This document shows positions 6,360 through 14,158 of a stretch of 64,000 nucleotides of DNA, one piece after another. The stretch lies in the IMG/VR virus record IMGVR_UViG_3300020401_001540, positions 1-64,000 of that record. The stretch is one strand, 5' to 3'. Every line of letters begins with the position of its first letter. Positions within the stretch are counted from its first letter, which is position 1. The notes beneath the pieces are model-generated. The model ran no database searches. It was not told the origin of the DNA and saw only the letters and a program-made list of their open reading frames with translations. Made by a program: the position numbers and the translations under genes. The DNA comes from a virus.

Positions 6360-7631
6360 ATGACAATAGATACTAAAGGATTTGAACCTAAAGAGCTTAC
6401 ACAAGATGAACTTGCAGTAATGCGAGCTGATGTAGCTGATAGAATTATTGTTGCCAGAGTAGGTTTACTCCTTAGACATCCGTTTTTTGGTAATATGGCT
6501 ACAAGGTTGAAAGTTCAACATTGTGATGATTGGTGCCCTACAGCCGCTACAGATGGCAAACATTTATTTTACAATACACAATTCTTTAATGCTCTATCTA
6601 ATAAAGAAATAGAGTTTGTTATTGCACATGAAATTCTTCATTGTGTTTTTGACCACATTATTAGACGTGAAGATAGAGATCCTCAGATTTATAATATTGC
6701 TTGTGATTACATTGTTAACAATACATTGGTACGTGATGGTATTGGTGAGCCTGTAAAAATGATACAGATTTTTCAGGACTTTAAGTATGATGGTTGGATG
6801 TCAGAAGAAGTTTATGATGATATCTACCAGAAAGCAAAAGAGAATGGTCAAAAGTTCTTAGAGCAAATGGGTGAACTTTTAGATGAACATATTGATTGGG
6901 AGAAGGCTCCTAAGAAATCTAAAGGCAAAAAAGGTGGTGCTGGTAGCACCCGTCCAACTTATACTAAAGAGCAACTAGGCAAGATAAGAGATGAAATAAA
7001 AGAAAATATGATGTCCGCGGCACAGGCCGCAGGTGCAGGTAATGTTCCTGGTGAGATCGAAAGGATGATCAAACAACTTACCGAACCTAAGATGAATTGG
7101 AGAGAAATACTTAGACAGCAGATTCAGGCAACAATAAAAAATGATTACACGTTTAGTAGACCTAGCAGAAAAGGTTGGCATACTGGTGTTGTATTACCAG
7201 GTATGAATTTCGATCAGCAAATTGATGCCGCTATTGCAATTGACATGTCAGGCTCAATTGGTGACGATCAAGCTGGAATTTTCCTTACAGAAGTAAAAGG
7301 CATCATGGACGAATTCAAAGAGTACAACTTGAAGATCTGGTGTTTTGATACAAAGGTTTATAATGAACAGGATTTTTCTTCTACAGAAGGTGATGATATT
7401 ACAAGCTACAAAGTTATGGGAGGCGGCGGAACCGAGTTTATGTGTAATTGGGAATACATGAAAGATAATGATATTGTTCCTAAAAAATTAATTATGTTTA
7501 CAGATGGTTACCCATGGGGACAATGGGGTGAAGAAGACTACTGTGAAACTGTATTTGTTATTCACGGTAATCATGACAAATCACTTAATGCACCATTTGG
7601 TGTTACTACCCATTACGAAGATGCCGCTTAA
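6360..7631 (+). CDS. Metallopeptidase-like VWA domain protein (DUF2201 type)
   Basis: A 423-residue protein with two recognisable parts. The N-terminal half carries the zinc-protease signature HEILH at residues 90-94, followed by HIIRRED and ACDYIVNN, as in the putative metallopeptidase domain (DUF2201/COG3864). After a basic linker (about residues 180-200) the C-terminal half is a VWA-like domain with the metal-ion adhesion motif DMSGS at 295-299 and later MFTDGYPWG. Such proteins pair with MoxR ATPases; the ATPase is the preceding gene. The likely job is ATP-driven remodelling or processing of a target protein, possibly of the host. Whether the HEXXH site is active is not known. Confidence 0.85.
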   Translation: MTIDTKGFEPKELTQDELAVMRADVADRIIVARVGLLLRHPFFGNMATRLKVQHCDDWCPTAATDGKHLFYNTQFFNALSNKEIEFVIAHEILHCVFDHIIRREDRDPQIYNIACDYIVNNTLVRDGIGEPVKMIQIFQDFKYDGWMSEEVYDDIYQKAKENGQKFLEQMGELLDEHIDWEKAPKKSKGKKGGAGSTRPTYTKEQLGKIRDEIKENMMSAAQAAGAGNVPGEIERMIKQLTEPKMNWREILRQQIQATIKNDYTFSRPSRKGWHTGVVLPGMNFDQQIDAAIAIDMSGSIGDDQAGIFLTEVKGIMDEFKEYNLKIWCFDTKVYNEQDFSSTEGDDITSYKVMGGGGTEFMCNWEYMKDNDIVPKKLIMFTDGYPWGQWGEEDYCETVFVIHGNHDKSLNAPFGVTTHYEDAA

Positions 7632-7633
7632 AT

Positions 7634-7918
7634 ATGATTGCACACAAAAATAAAATATCACCTGAAGATTTTTTCAACATAAGGAGACTGAAATATAAGC
7701 CTCCTCATTTAGCTATGATAGATTTACCCTCACAATATAATCTAGAACAAGCAGTTGAAAAATGGATAGAAACCAATCTTAAAAAGCGGTATTATTTGAA
7801 TAAAACCGTGGGTTTGACTAAGGAAAACAAGCTAGAACAAGTAATGAGAGTTGGATTTGAAGATCCAAAAGAGCTTTCATATTTCGTTTTGGCGTGTCCA
7901 CTTTTGAAGTACAAGTAA
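7634..7918 (+). CDS. Hypothetical protein, 94 aa
   Basis: Not recognised. A basic small protein (pattern of Lys/Tyr residues, WIETNLKKRYYLNK in the middle) starting two bases after the VWA gene stop, so probably on the same transcript. No domain or membrane segment is visible. Confidence 0.55.
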   Translation: MIAHKNKISPEDFFNIRRLKYKPPHLAMIDLPSQYNLEQAVEKWIETNLKKRYYLNKTVGLTKENKLEQVMRVGFEDPKELSYFVLACPLLKYK

Positions 7919-7955
7919 ATATAAAGTACATATATAATTAAGAAGGAGTATTAAT

Positions 7956-8228
7956 ATGTCGACAGAACAACCAAAAGCACCCGAAGCTCAACCGGCGGCT
8001 CAGCCACAAGCTGGAGCACCTGTTGAATTGACAGTGCAAGATCTTGGAGTACTAAGATCTATTATTGATGTTGCATCTCAAAGAGGTGCTTTCAAAGCCA
8101 ACGAAATGGAAGCAGTTGGTAAAACATATAACAAGCTAGACACTTTCTTACAGCAAGTTCAAAAGGCTGAGGAAGAGGCAAAAAAAGCAAACGAAGCCAC
8201 TAAGGAAGAGTCCAAAGGAGACAAATAA
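7956..8228 (+). CDS. Hypothetical phage protein, 90 aa
   Basis: No known function. The first 25 residues are rich in Pro, Ala and Gln (disordered), the middle (VQDLGVLRSIIDVASQRGAF) looks helical and conserved, and the tail is a Lys/Glu coiled coil. A strong AAGGAG precedes the ATG. It overlaps the next gene by one base (TAATG). This pair sits in marine T4-like genomes near structural genes, from general knowledge of such genomes. Confidence 0.65.
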   Translation: MSTEQPKAPEAQPAAQPQAGAPVELTVQDLGVLRSIIDVASQRGAFKANEMEAVGKTYNKLDTFLQQVQKAEEEAKKANEATKEESKGDK

Positions 8229-8887
8229 TGGCGGAGATAAAACACGTAGGAAGATTCAAAGATAATCAACGAAAAGTAGTAGTTGCTTACAGAGTCATTC
8301 CTGGAGACGCAGAAGCAAAATCTGCATTAGTCATTGATACTGCATCTTTATCAGATGCTGATCATGATACACTTATCAAAACAGTTGAAAGTCCAGCAGG
8401 TCAAGAAGCATTTGAATTTGCAGAAGTAATGGCTAGAACACAACTGTCAGATGGTGCTAATATGTTAGCAAGATTTCATGCTACAGGTAAATTGCATAAA
8501 GTATTGCATACTGAAGTTGAAATGATGCCAACACCTACATACATTATGGGTTTAGACGAACTTAACAAAGTTATCGCTGAACAAAGAGGAACAACCATTG
8601 CCGATCTTGCTCTTAAAGATCCTAACGAATTACCGGAAGGAACTACTATTGAAGAAGCTGGTTCAGTAAGTGAGATGCCAAAAAAATCTCCAGCAGTACA
8701 AGCAGAAGCACAGGCGGCTCGTGTACAAGCACCAGATAATGGTGTGTTGAGTGATGAAGATTTAGCGGCAAGCTATAGGTCACAGGCTGACAGAATGTAC
8801 AAAGAAGCAAAACGTTTAAGAGAGCAGGCAGAAGAACTGGTTCCTACTAAAAAGAAAAGTAAAGCCAGTGTCAAAACGGCTTCCTGA
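8228..8887 (+). CDS. Conserved marine T4-like phage protein, 219 aa
   Basis: Function unknown, but the opening (MAEIKHVGRFK, then VVAYRVIPGDAE) resembles a protein widespread in marine T4-like phages. Residues 1-120 look like an alpha/beta domain; the region around 130-165 is Pro/Glu/Ala-rich linker; the last 50 residues form a charged coiled coil ending in a Lys-rich tail. It is co-translated with the 90-aa gene upstream and the 104-aa gene downstream. Confidence 0.65.
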   Translation: MAEIKHVGRFKDNQRKVVVAYRVIPGDAEAKSALVIDTASLSDADHDTLIKTVESPAGQEAFEFAEVMARTQLSDGANMLARFHATGKLHKVLHTEVEMMPTPTYIMGLDELNKVIAEQRGTTIADLALKDPNELPEGTTIEEAGSVSEMPKKSPAVQAEAQAARVQAPDNGVLSDEDLAASYRSQADRMYKEAKRLREQAEELVPTKKKSKASVKTAS

Positions 8888-9182
8888 TGATGTAGTAAGA
8901 TATTGGCCAGACGTACTTAAAGACATTGATATAAAAACTATACCCATAGACTACTTGAGCTCTATAAGGATAGAATACAAGAACGGAAAGATCTGGGAAG
9001 TTGATTGCAATGCCAAAAGAAGTACTGGAGCCAAGCTCGATAACTCCATAGCTGATTTGTTTAAAAACTATGGGGACGACATCTTACACGTAGATTTCAG
9101 GCTTAATACACCCAAATTAAAGCGAGATATAGAAAAAAAGACTCGTGCTTTCTTCAAGAACCCTACTAAAAAGAAGAAGTAA
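8868..9182 (+). CDS. Conserved phage hypothetical, 104 aa, GTG start
   Basis: Unknown function. The only usable start is GTG at 8868, inside the end of the preceding gene (20-base overlap), giving a product that begins SKRLPDDVVRYWPDV. That opening and the following IDIKTIPIDYLSSIRI are typical of a small protein found in many marine T4-like phages. The C-terminus is very basic. Start choice is moderately sure because no ATG lies in frame nearby. Confidence 0.65.
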   Translation: MSKRLPDDVVRYWPDVLKDIDIKTIPIDYLSSIRIEYKNGKIWEVDCNAKRSTGAKLDNSIADLFKNYGDDILHVDFRLNTPKLKRDIEKKTRAFFKNPTKKKK

Positions 9183-9198
9183 ATAAATGTGTATTTGG

Positions 9199-9206
9199 CA
9201 TAAATA
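9199..9206 (+). promoter_or_regulatory. T4-type late promoter before fibre gene
   Basis: CATAAATA followed by TATA, 28 bases before the ATG at 9234, in the 51-base gap. Matches the late box seen elsewhere in the window, fitting late expression of a virion fibre. Confidence 0.65.
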
Positions 9207-9233
9207 TATATAACAATGAATTAGGAGCATTAC

Positions 9234-10346
9234 ATGGGTACTTTACGTTTAAAACGAGGCACTAAAACAGCTTTACAAACTACTCCAGGTTTTACACCAG
9301 CTGAAGGTGAACTTGTTTATACCACAGATAGTAAGGAAGTGTTTGTAGGAGATGGGATTACTCAGGGTGGGGTTCCAGTATCTGTAAGCACACAAAATTT
9401 AGAAGATTTAGGCAACGTTCAAGCATTAGCGGCACAGAAAGATCAAATACTTGTATACAACGGATCTAACTGGGCGGCAACAGATAATCCTCAAATTGAT
9501 TTAAGAGGTAACATTTATGCAGATGATTCGACGCTCCTAGTTGATGCAATAAATGGAAAAATAGTTGCTCCAGTAGAAACAAGTTCAGTAACTGCCACAA
9601 ACATTGTTGGTAACCTTGTTGGTGATGTCACAGGATCCGTTACAGGTAATGTGGTAGGAAATACAACAGGAACACACTTTGGTAATGTAACAGGCAACCT
9701 ACTTGGCGATATGCTAGGTAGTGTATTTTCAGATGATTCAAGTGTAATGATAGATTCAGTTGGTAAGAGAGTAGTTGCTAACATTGAATCTCCAAGCATT
9801 ACAACCACTAAAGAAATTTCAGTAACAACGGGTGGTGATAACTCAGTTATACTTGCAACTGGTATTGCAGGTGCAGGATCAACTGGTCCTAAACTAATTG
9901 TTAGAAGTTCTAATGGTACTACAGTGGCTCCAACAGTAAGTGTTGGTGGAACAACTGGTGATGGACTTATGGACTTGCATGGTATGGGATATGATGGCAC
10001 AGATTACAAATTAGCAGGTATGTTAAGGGTAGCGGTTGATCTTGATGCTACTGTATCAGCAAACACTGTTCCAGGAAGAATTAATCTTATTACAGCAAAT
10101 AGTTCAGGTAACCTAATTAATCTTTTAACTTTTAATAGTTCAGGTAACTTAGGTATTGGATTACCTAGACCATTAGAAAAGTTACATGTAAACGGAAATG
10201 CTAGAGCTACAGGATTTGTGCAATTTGGTTCTTTAACAACTACTGAACGTGATGCACTTACAGCCGCTAACGGTATGGTAATTTATAATTCAAGCACTAA
10301 TAAATTTCAAGGTTACGAAAACGGTAACTGGGTCAATTTAGTTTAA
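9234..10346 (+). CDS. Fibre-like virion protein with tropism-determinant-type N-terminus
   Basis: A 370-residue structural protein. The first 50 residues (LRLKRGTKTALQ, then PAEGELVYTTDSKEVFVGDG) are the N-terminal attachment module found in many phage fibres and in major tropism determinant proteins. The middle contains short repeats of the type GNVTGN/GDVTGSVTGN (residues 120-165), typical of beta-helical shafts, and the end has LEKLHVNGNARATGFVQFGSLTTTERDALTAANG-like tail-fibre sequence, described here only in parts: LHVNGNARATG and a final GYENGNWVNL. It has a late promoter and meets the minus-strand radical SAM gene tail to tail with a 14-base overlap. Whether it is a receptor-binding fibre is inferred. 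Confidence 0.75.
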   Translation: MGTLRLKRGTKTALQTTPGFTPAEGELVYTTDSKEVFVGDGITQGGVPVSVSTQNLEDLGNVQALAAQKDQILVYNGSNWAATDNPQIDLRGNIYADDSTLLVDAINGKIVAPVETSSVTATNIVGNLVGDVTGSVTGNVVGNTTGTHFGNVTGNLLGDMLGSVFSDDSSVMIDSVGKRVVANIESPSITTTKEISVTTGGDNSVILATGIAGAGSTGPKLIVRSSNGTTVAPTVSVGGTTGDGLMDLHGMGYDGTDYKLAGMLRVAVDLDATVSANTVPGRINLITANSSGNLINLLTFNSSGNLGIGLPRPLEKLHVNGNARATGFVQFGSLTTTERDALTAANGMVIYNSSTNKFQGYENGNWVNLV

Positions 10347-11316
10347 ATTTAGTAATCATTATTTCATCAAGAGTAGTACAAACTTCTTTTCCGCATATAG
10401 TCCATTCTTCGTTGAATATACTTAAATCCTTTTCAAAAATATTACCCACAATTCCTGTGTTAGCACAGGTTCCGTATTGCACATCTCCGTTGGCCTGAAT
10501 AAGTATTTTCTTATTTGTAATAGCACACTTCCAGCCTTTAAACTTATTTGTTCTTTTTTGTAAGAAATCTACCGCATTGGTTTGTATTGTGTCGTCTACC
10601 GTAAAATTAAGATAGTCAGGCATCTTTTGATCGAGTGTTTCTATATATTCTAATTCTTCTTTAGTATAATAATTCAAATCACCATTATCTAATCTTTGAT
10701 GGTAACCTTTTAAATTTCTACTAGATTGATAAGTTTGATTTGTTACTTTAGTCTTTTTGTTATATAAAGGATTAACAGGAATCTTTACAATAGGTGTTTC
10801 TTTAAGTTTCTTTTCTAATTCGAATATTTTATCAAACAAACCTTGTGCTAACATTGCTCTTACTTCAACATTGCCTCCATTGGTTTTAATCATGTTTACA
10901 AATTCTACTATTTTATTAATGTCTGCACTTTCAGGATGAAAACTAATCTTGATATTAATGTTTTTAAAAGATTCTTTACTGTAATCATATATACGTAATG
11001 GTAAACTGCCATTTGTAAATATACCAACACGCATTCCATTTTCGCCCATATAGTTAAACCACTTATGTACGTCCTTGATTAAGAAAGGTTCTCCGCCTGT
11101 GATGTATACTAGGATAGACTTGTTTGCTGGTACTGAGTCTCTTATTTTTTTAGATGCTTTTATTAAATCATCTATTTTAGGTAGCTTAGACTTTACAATA
11201 GGTAAATGATTGCTAGGTTCACAATAACTGCAATCGTAATTACACATATCTGTAGGGCGCCAATGTACAATATAATCTTCGTACCAATCAGATTTTTCTA
11301 TCTTTGATATACTCAT
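10333..11316 (-). CDS. Radical SAM protein with SPASM-like C-terminus
   Basis: Radical SAM enzyme with the CX3CX2C cluster motif at Cys25, Cys29 and Cys32 (CNYDCSYC), the SAM-binding TGGEPF motif, and FTNGS on the next strand. The C-terminal 60 residues have further cysteines (WKCAITN, YGTCANTG, ICGKEVC) that look like an auxiliary cluster domain of the SPASM/twitch type, as in enzymes that modify peptides or sugars. CAGGAAAG precedes the ATG. It is the last gene of a five-gene minus-strand block with the ligase, hydrolase and Tct genes. The substrate is not known. Confidence 0.8.
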   Translation of the reverse strand: MSISKIEKSDWYEDYIVHWRPTDMCNYDCSYCEPSNHLPIVKSKLPKIDDLIKASKKIRDSVPANKSILVYITGGEPFLIKDVHKWFNYMGENGMRVGIFTNGSLPLRIYDYSKESFKNINIKISFHPESADINKIVEFVNMIKTNGGNVEVRAMLAQGLFDKIFELEKKLKETPIVKIPVNPLYNKKTKVTNQTYQSSRNLKGYHQRLDNGDLNYYTKEELEYIETLDQKMPDYLNFTVDDTIQTNAVDFLQKRTNKFKGWKCAITNKKILIQANGDVQYGTCANTGIVGNIFEKDLSIFNEEWTICGKEVCTTLDEIMITKFKLN

Positions 11317-12454
11317 TGTACAGATCTTTCCTGTTTATTTTTCCTTGACCTTTTCTCTTGATTTCATCTACTGAAAATATTTTTGGTATTTTATACCTTA
11401 CTAGTTTGCTTTTCAATTTTTCTAAATCTACTTTACCTACTACTTCTGCATATACTCTATCATATCCAAATACTACTGCATCTTTGGCTCCACATTGTAA
11501 CAGTGCCTTTTCTACTTCGTAAGGCATAATTTTCCAACCACCCTTGATTATTGTTTCTTTTTTCCTACCAGTAATGAATAGATATCCGTCTTTGTCTATG
11601 TGTCCTATGTCTCCCGTAGCAAATCCGTTTACAATTATTTCATTATCGTCTTCAAATTTAATATCAATTTTATCCAACACAAATCCTACACTATTGTATT
11701 TTTGCGGATAGTGCATAATGCTAATAGTTCCTATTTCATTTATGCCATAACTATCAGTTGTAATGCAATTAAAATATTGTTGAGCTTTTATTTTAAAGTC
11801 TTTATACATTGGTGCACCAACGGTTCTTATATGTCTTATAGTCATATTTTCGTAAGGCACATCGGTCTCCATCATTCCATTTAAGACATTAGGACTTCCT
11901 ATAATAAATGTTGGATTTACTTTTGGCCAGTCTTTCCAAGGATTGTTAAGAACATGATAGGTTGCTCCGTACTTGTAACAAGCAGAAAATGTTTGAAACC
12001 CTATACATACCCATAGAGGAATAAAGTTAACAGTGCTGTCTTTATTGCACAAATTTGCATGTATTTGTATGTTATTATCTAAACCGTCTACTTCATATTG
12101 TTGTTTAGTAATTGGTACTATTCTTGGTTTGTCGGTACTACCGCTAGAACATATTCCTACCACTTCATCTTTCGCACACTGATTAAATTTAGGTTCTGGT
12201 AAAGTGTCATTCCATATATCAATATCATAAAAATCTAATTCAAAGGTTTTAGAATCTTTATCTATTATTACCGGACTGCAAACCTTCATAGCACCAAATA
12301 TCTTAAAAATATTTTTCCAATCACTATAAATGCCTATACGACAAGTTTTATCGTATCCCGCCTCTATTAGTTGATTAGTATATTCTTGAGCCAGCTTATC
12401 GAATTCTTGTTTGGTATAAGATTTTCCGCCCTCAAACTTTAGTATTATACTCAC
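11288..12454 (-). CDS. AMP-forming acyl/aryl-acid ligase (ANL superfamily), GTG start
   Basis: An adenylate-forming enzyme that activates a carboxylic acid with ATP. Core motifs are all present in order: SSGSTDKPRIVP (phosphate loop), YGINEIG (A5), TGDIGHID (A7), GRKKETIIKGG (hinge, A8) and KGQGKINRKDL with the C-terminal catalytic lysine (A10). At 388 residues it is shorter than the usual 500 or so; the missing part is in the N-terminal subdomain. The start is set at GTG 12454 because GAGGAAA lies eight bases upstream; the longer reading needs a TTG. It overlaps both neighbours. Context with an alpha/beta hydrolase and a tricarboxylate-type transporter suggests it activates an acid, imported or synthesised. 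Confidence 0.85.
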   Translation of the reverse strand: MSIILKFEGGKSYTKQEFDKLAQEYTNQLIEAGYDKTCRIGIYSDWKNIFKIFGAMKVCSPVIIDKDSKTFELDFYDIDIWNDTLPEPKFNQCAKDEVVGICSSGSTDKPRIVPITKQQYEVDGLDNNIQIHANLCNKDSTVNFIPLWVCIGFQTFSACYKYGATYHVLNNPWKDWPKVNPTFIIGSPNVLNGMMETDVPYENMTIRHIRTVGAPMYKDFKIKAQQYFNCITTDSYGINEIGTISIMHYPQKYNSVGFVLDKIDIKFEDDNEIIVNGFATGDIGHIDKDGYLFITGRKKETIIKGGWKIMPYEVEKALLQCGAKDAVVFGYDRVYAEVVGKVDLEKLKSKLVRYKIPKIFSVDEIKRKGQGKINRKDLYNEYIKDRKI

Positions 12455-13118
12455 GTATTTCCTCTTCAATCATGTTTAGGTATTGTAATCTATATTCATT
12501 ATGCGATTTCAATGTCGTAGGTTGTGTCCTGTAACCATAACGTTCACCCAAATATTTATGATTAGGTTTAAGTTGATCAAACTCTTGTTGACTCATTACT
12601 TTTCCTATGTTACCATATCTAACCATATGAAAAGATCTATCAATATCGCTTACCATAAATGCATGATGTACTCCAGGTAATTCATAATGTTTGGAAGGTG
12701 GATGCTTTAACATGTCTCTAAAAATTTTATACTTGTTTTGTCCATTATCTTCTGTACCAGCTATTACCACTGCATTTCTATAATCTACATCAAGCATGAA
12801 TTTTGCAATAGCAATACAGCCAGGATAAAATAGATAATTTTTCAAAAACTTTTTGTGATGAACAATACCTAAAAATGCACCTAAACTAAATCCTATATGT
12901 ATAAGATCACCTTCAGGAAAGTTTACATTAAACATTTCACTAAATGTGCAATCATGATCATCTTGGCGATGACTGTCACTCCACCATAGGTTTGTAATTC
13001 CGTGTGGTGTAAAGTAATCGATAAGATGTACTTCATAACCTTTGTCTTTGAAAAAATCATGGGTGAAGGTTTCGGCTGTGCCTATACCTCCACTACCATG
13101 TGATATAACTATTTTCAT
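12432..13118 (-). CDS. Alpha/beta hydrolase (dienelactone-hydrolase-like)
   Basis: A 228-residue alpha/beta hydrolase. The HGSGG oxyanion motif is at residues 6-10, the nucleophile elbow GFSLGA around residue 80, an acidic AGTED stretch near residue 120 and the final histidine in GVHHAF near residue 150, giving a plausible Ser-Asp-His triad. The last 70 residues extend beyond the fold. It lies between tctC (ATGA overlap) and the ligase gene, so it may hydrolyse an ester or thioester made in the same pathway. Substrate unknown. Confidence 0.75.
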   Translation of the reverse strand: MKIVISHGSGGIGTAETFTHDFFKDKGYEVHLIDYFTPHGITNLWWSDSHRQDDHDCTFSEMFNVNFPEGDLIHIGFSLGAFLGIVHHKKFLKNYLFYPGCIAIAKFMLDVDYRNAVVIAGTEDNGQNKYKIFRDMLKHPPSKHYELPGVHHAFMVSDIDRSFHMVRYGNIGKVMSQQEFDQLKPNHKYLGERYGYRTQPTTLKSHNEYRLQYLNMIEEEIREYNTKV

Positions 13119-14158
13119 TTTAAGCCAAGTTCGATCTTGAATACACTTTTCAAACCAAGTGCTTGTGTATTAAATGTTACAAGATCTTCTAGTGCTTCTA
13201 CAGTTACAAATGTCATAAGTGTATCTCTATGATTATTACCTGCCTCACCAATTTTCCATTCGTACTTGCCTACTTTCTTTTCGATGATAGCTCTGCTATC
13301 AGGATTATTTGACATAGCTGTTAAAGCATCTTGTAATTTTTCTGCATTAGGATTTCCTTGATTTACCCATAGTGCTTTCTGCATTCCATCTCTAAATGAC
13401 TTCACTAACTTATAAGCATTATAAAAATCACCACTTGGCTTTTGTCCCCAAAGCTGTTCAAATAATACTTCGAATTGATAACCTGGATAGTTTGGATCAT
13501 CTGCGTGACTTCCGTCAGCCTGTAGTATACCATGATGAAACCATATCACTGCATTTTCATCTGGCTCAACATGTTTTTTGTAAGCCGCAGGATTTTCTCT
13601 AGTTCCTGTTAACTCACCACGTTTAAATGCAAGACGTCTTTCACTACCGCTCATACCCTTGATCCATTTCACATTTTTCTTAAAGCAGGCAATATATTCG
13701 TCCATGCCTTTGTCAGGTCCACATATCAACATTGTCATTGCGTATGCTTCTGGTGTTTGTCCACTACCAGCCGCAAAGCTAGGAGTTGTCATATCTTCAC
13801 CAACACGTTTTCCTGCAATGATGTTAAGATTCATAAGACCAATACTTTCGTATTGACGATAATCATAATCAACTTCTTCTTGTAAAAAGGCAACACCATT
13901 ACCGCCGTGTGATACCATAATCACTTTGTCATCATTCCGCATTTCATTATGCCATTTGTTAAATCCCGGAATATCTCTTGCTCCGGGGATATGTTTGATC
14001 TTAATGTTTTCTCCTAGATACTTTTCAAGTTCTTTAGCAACAATCTCTGCCCAGACACTTGTGCCGCCACCTGGCTTTTGGGGTACTACCATTGTATAAT
14101 CTGCATGTGCAACTGTAGTAAACATTGCAAATACAAGTCCTAATAATAATTTACGCAT
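13115..14158 (-). CDS. tctC: TctC-like periplasmic solute-binding protein
   Basis: Extracytoplasmic substrate-binding component of a tripartite tricarboxylate transporter (TTT family). Residues 1-19 are a clear signal peptide with a hydrophobic core and AHA cleavage site; the mature protein opens with YTMVVPQKPGGGTSVWAEIVAKEL, of which the part VVPQKPGGGTS is the family hallmark. At 347 residues it is of the usual size or slightly longer. It overlaps tctA by eight bases. Families of this kind bind citrate, other di- and tricarboxylates or aromatic acids in the periplasm. Finding it in a phage genome is unusual; the signal peptide implies export by the infected host. Confidence 0.85.
   Translation of the reverse strand: MRKLLLGLVFAMFTTVAHADYTMVVPQKPGGGTSVWAEIVAKELEKYLGENIKIKHIPGARDIPGFNKWHNEMRNDDKVIMVSHGGNGVAFLQEEVDYDYRQYESIGLMNLNIIAGKRVGEDMTTPSFAAGSGQTPEAYAMTMLICGPDKGMDEYIACFKKNVKWIKGMSGSERRLAFKRGELTGTRENPAAYKKHVEPDENAVIWFHHGILQADGSHADDPNYPGYQFEVLFEQLWGQKPSGDFYNAYKLVKSFRDGMQKALWVNQGNPNAEKLQDALTAMSNNPDSRAIIEKKVGKYEWKIGEAGNNHRDTLMTFVTVEALEDLVTFNTQALGLKSVFKIELGLK

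Noticed and set aside
7927-7942. TATAAT-like sequence before the 90-aa gene
   Set aside because: No -35 box at the right distance; in such AT-rich DNA a lone -10 match is not informative.
12553-12562. Minus-strand CATAAATA inside the alpha/beta hydrolase gene
   Set aside because: It lies in coding sequence about 100 bases from the ligase start, outside the 19-31 base range of the other boxes.
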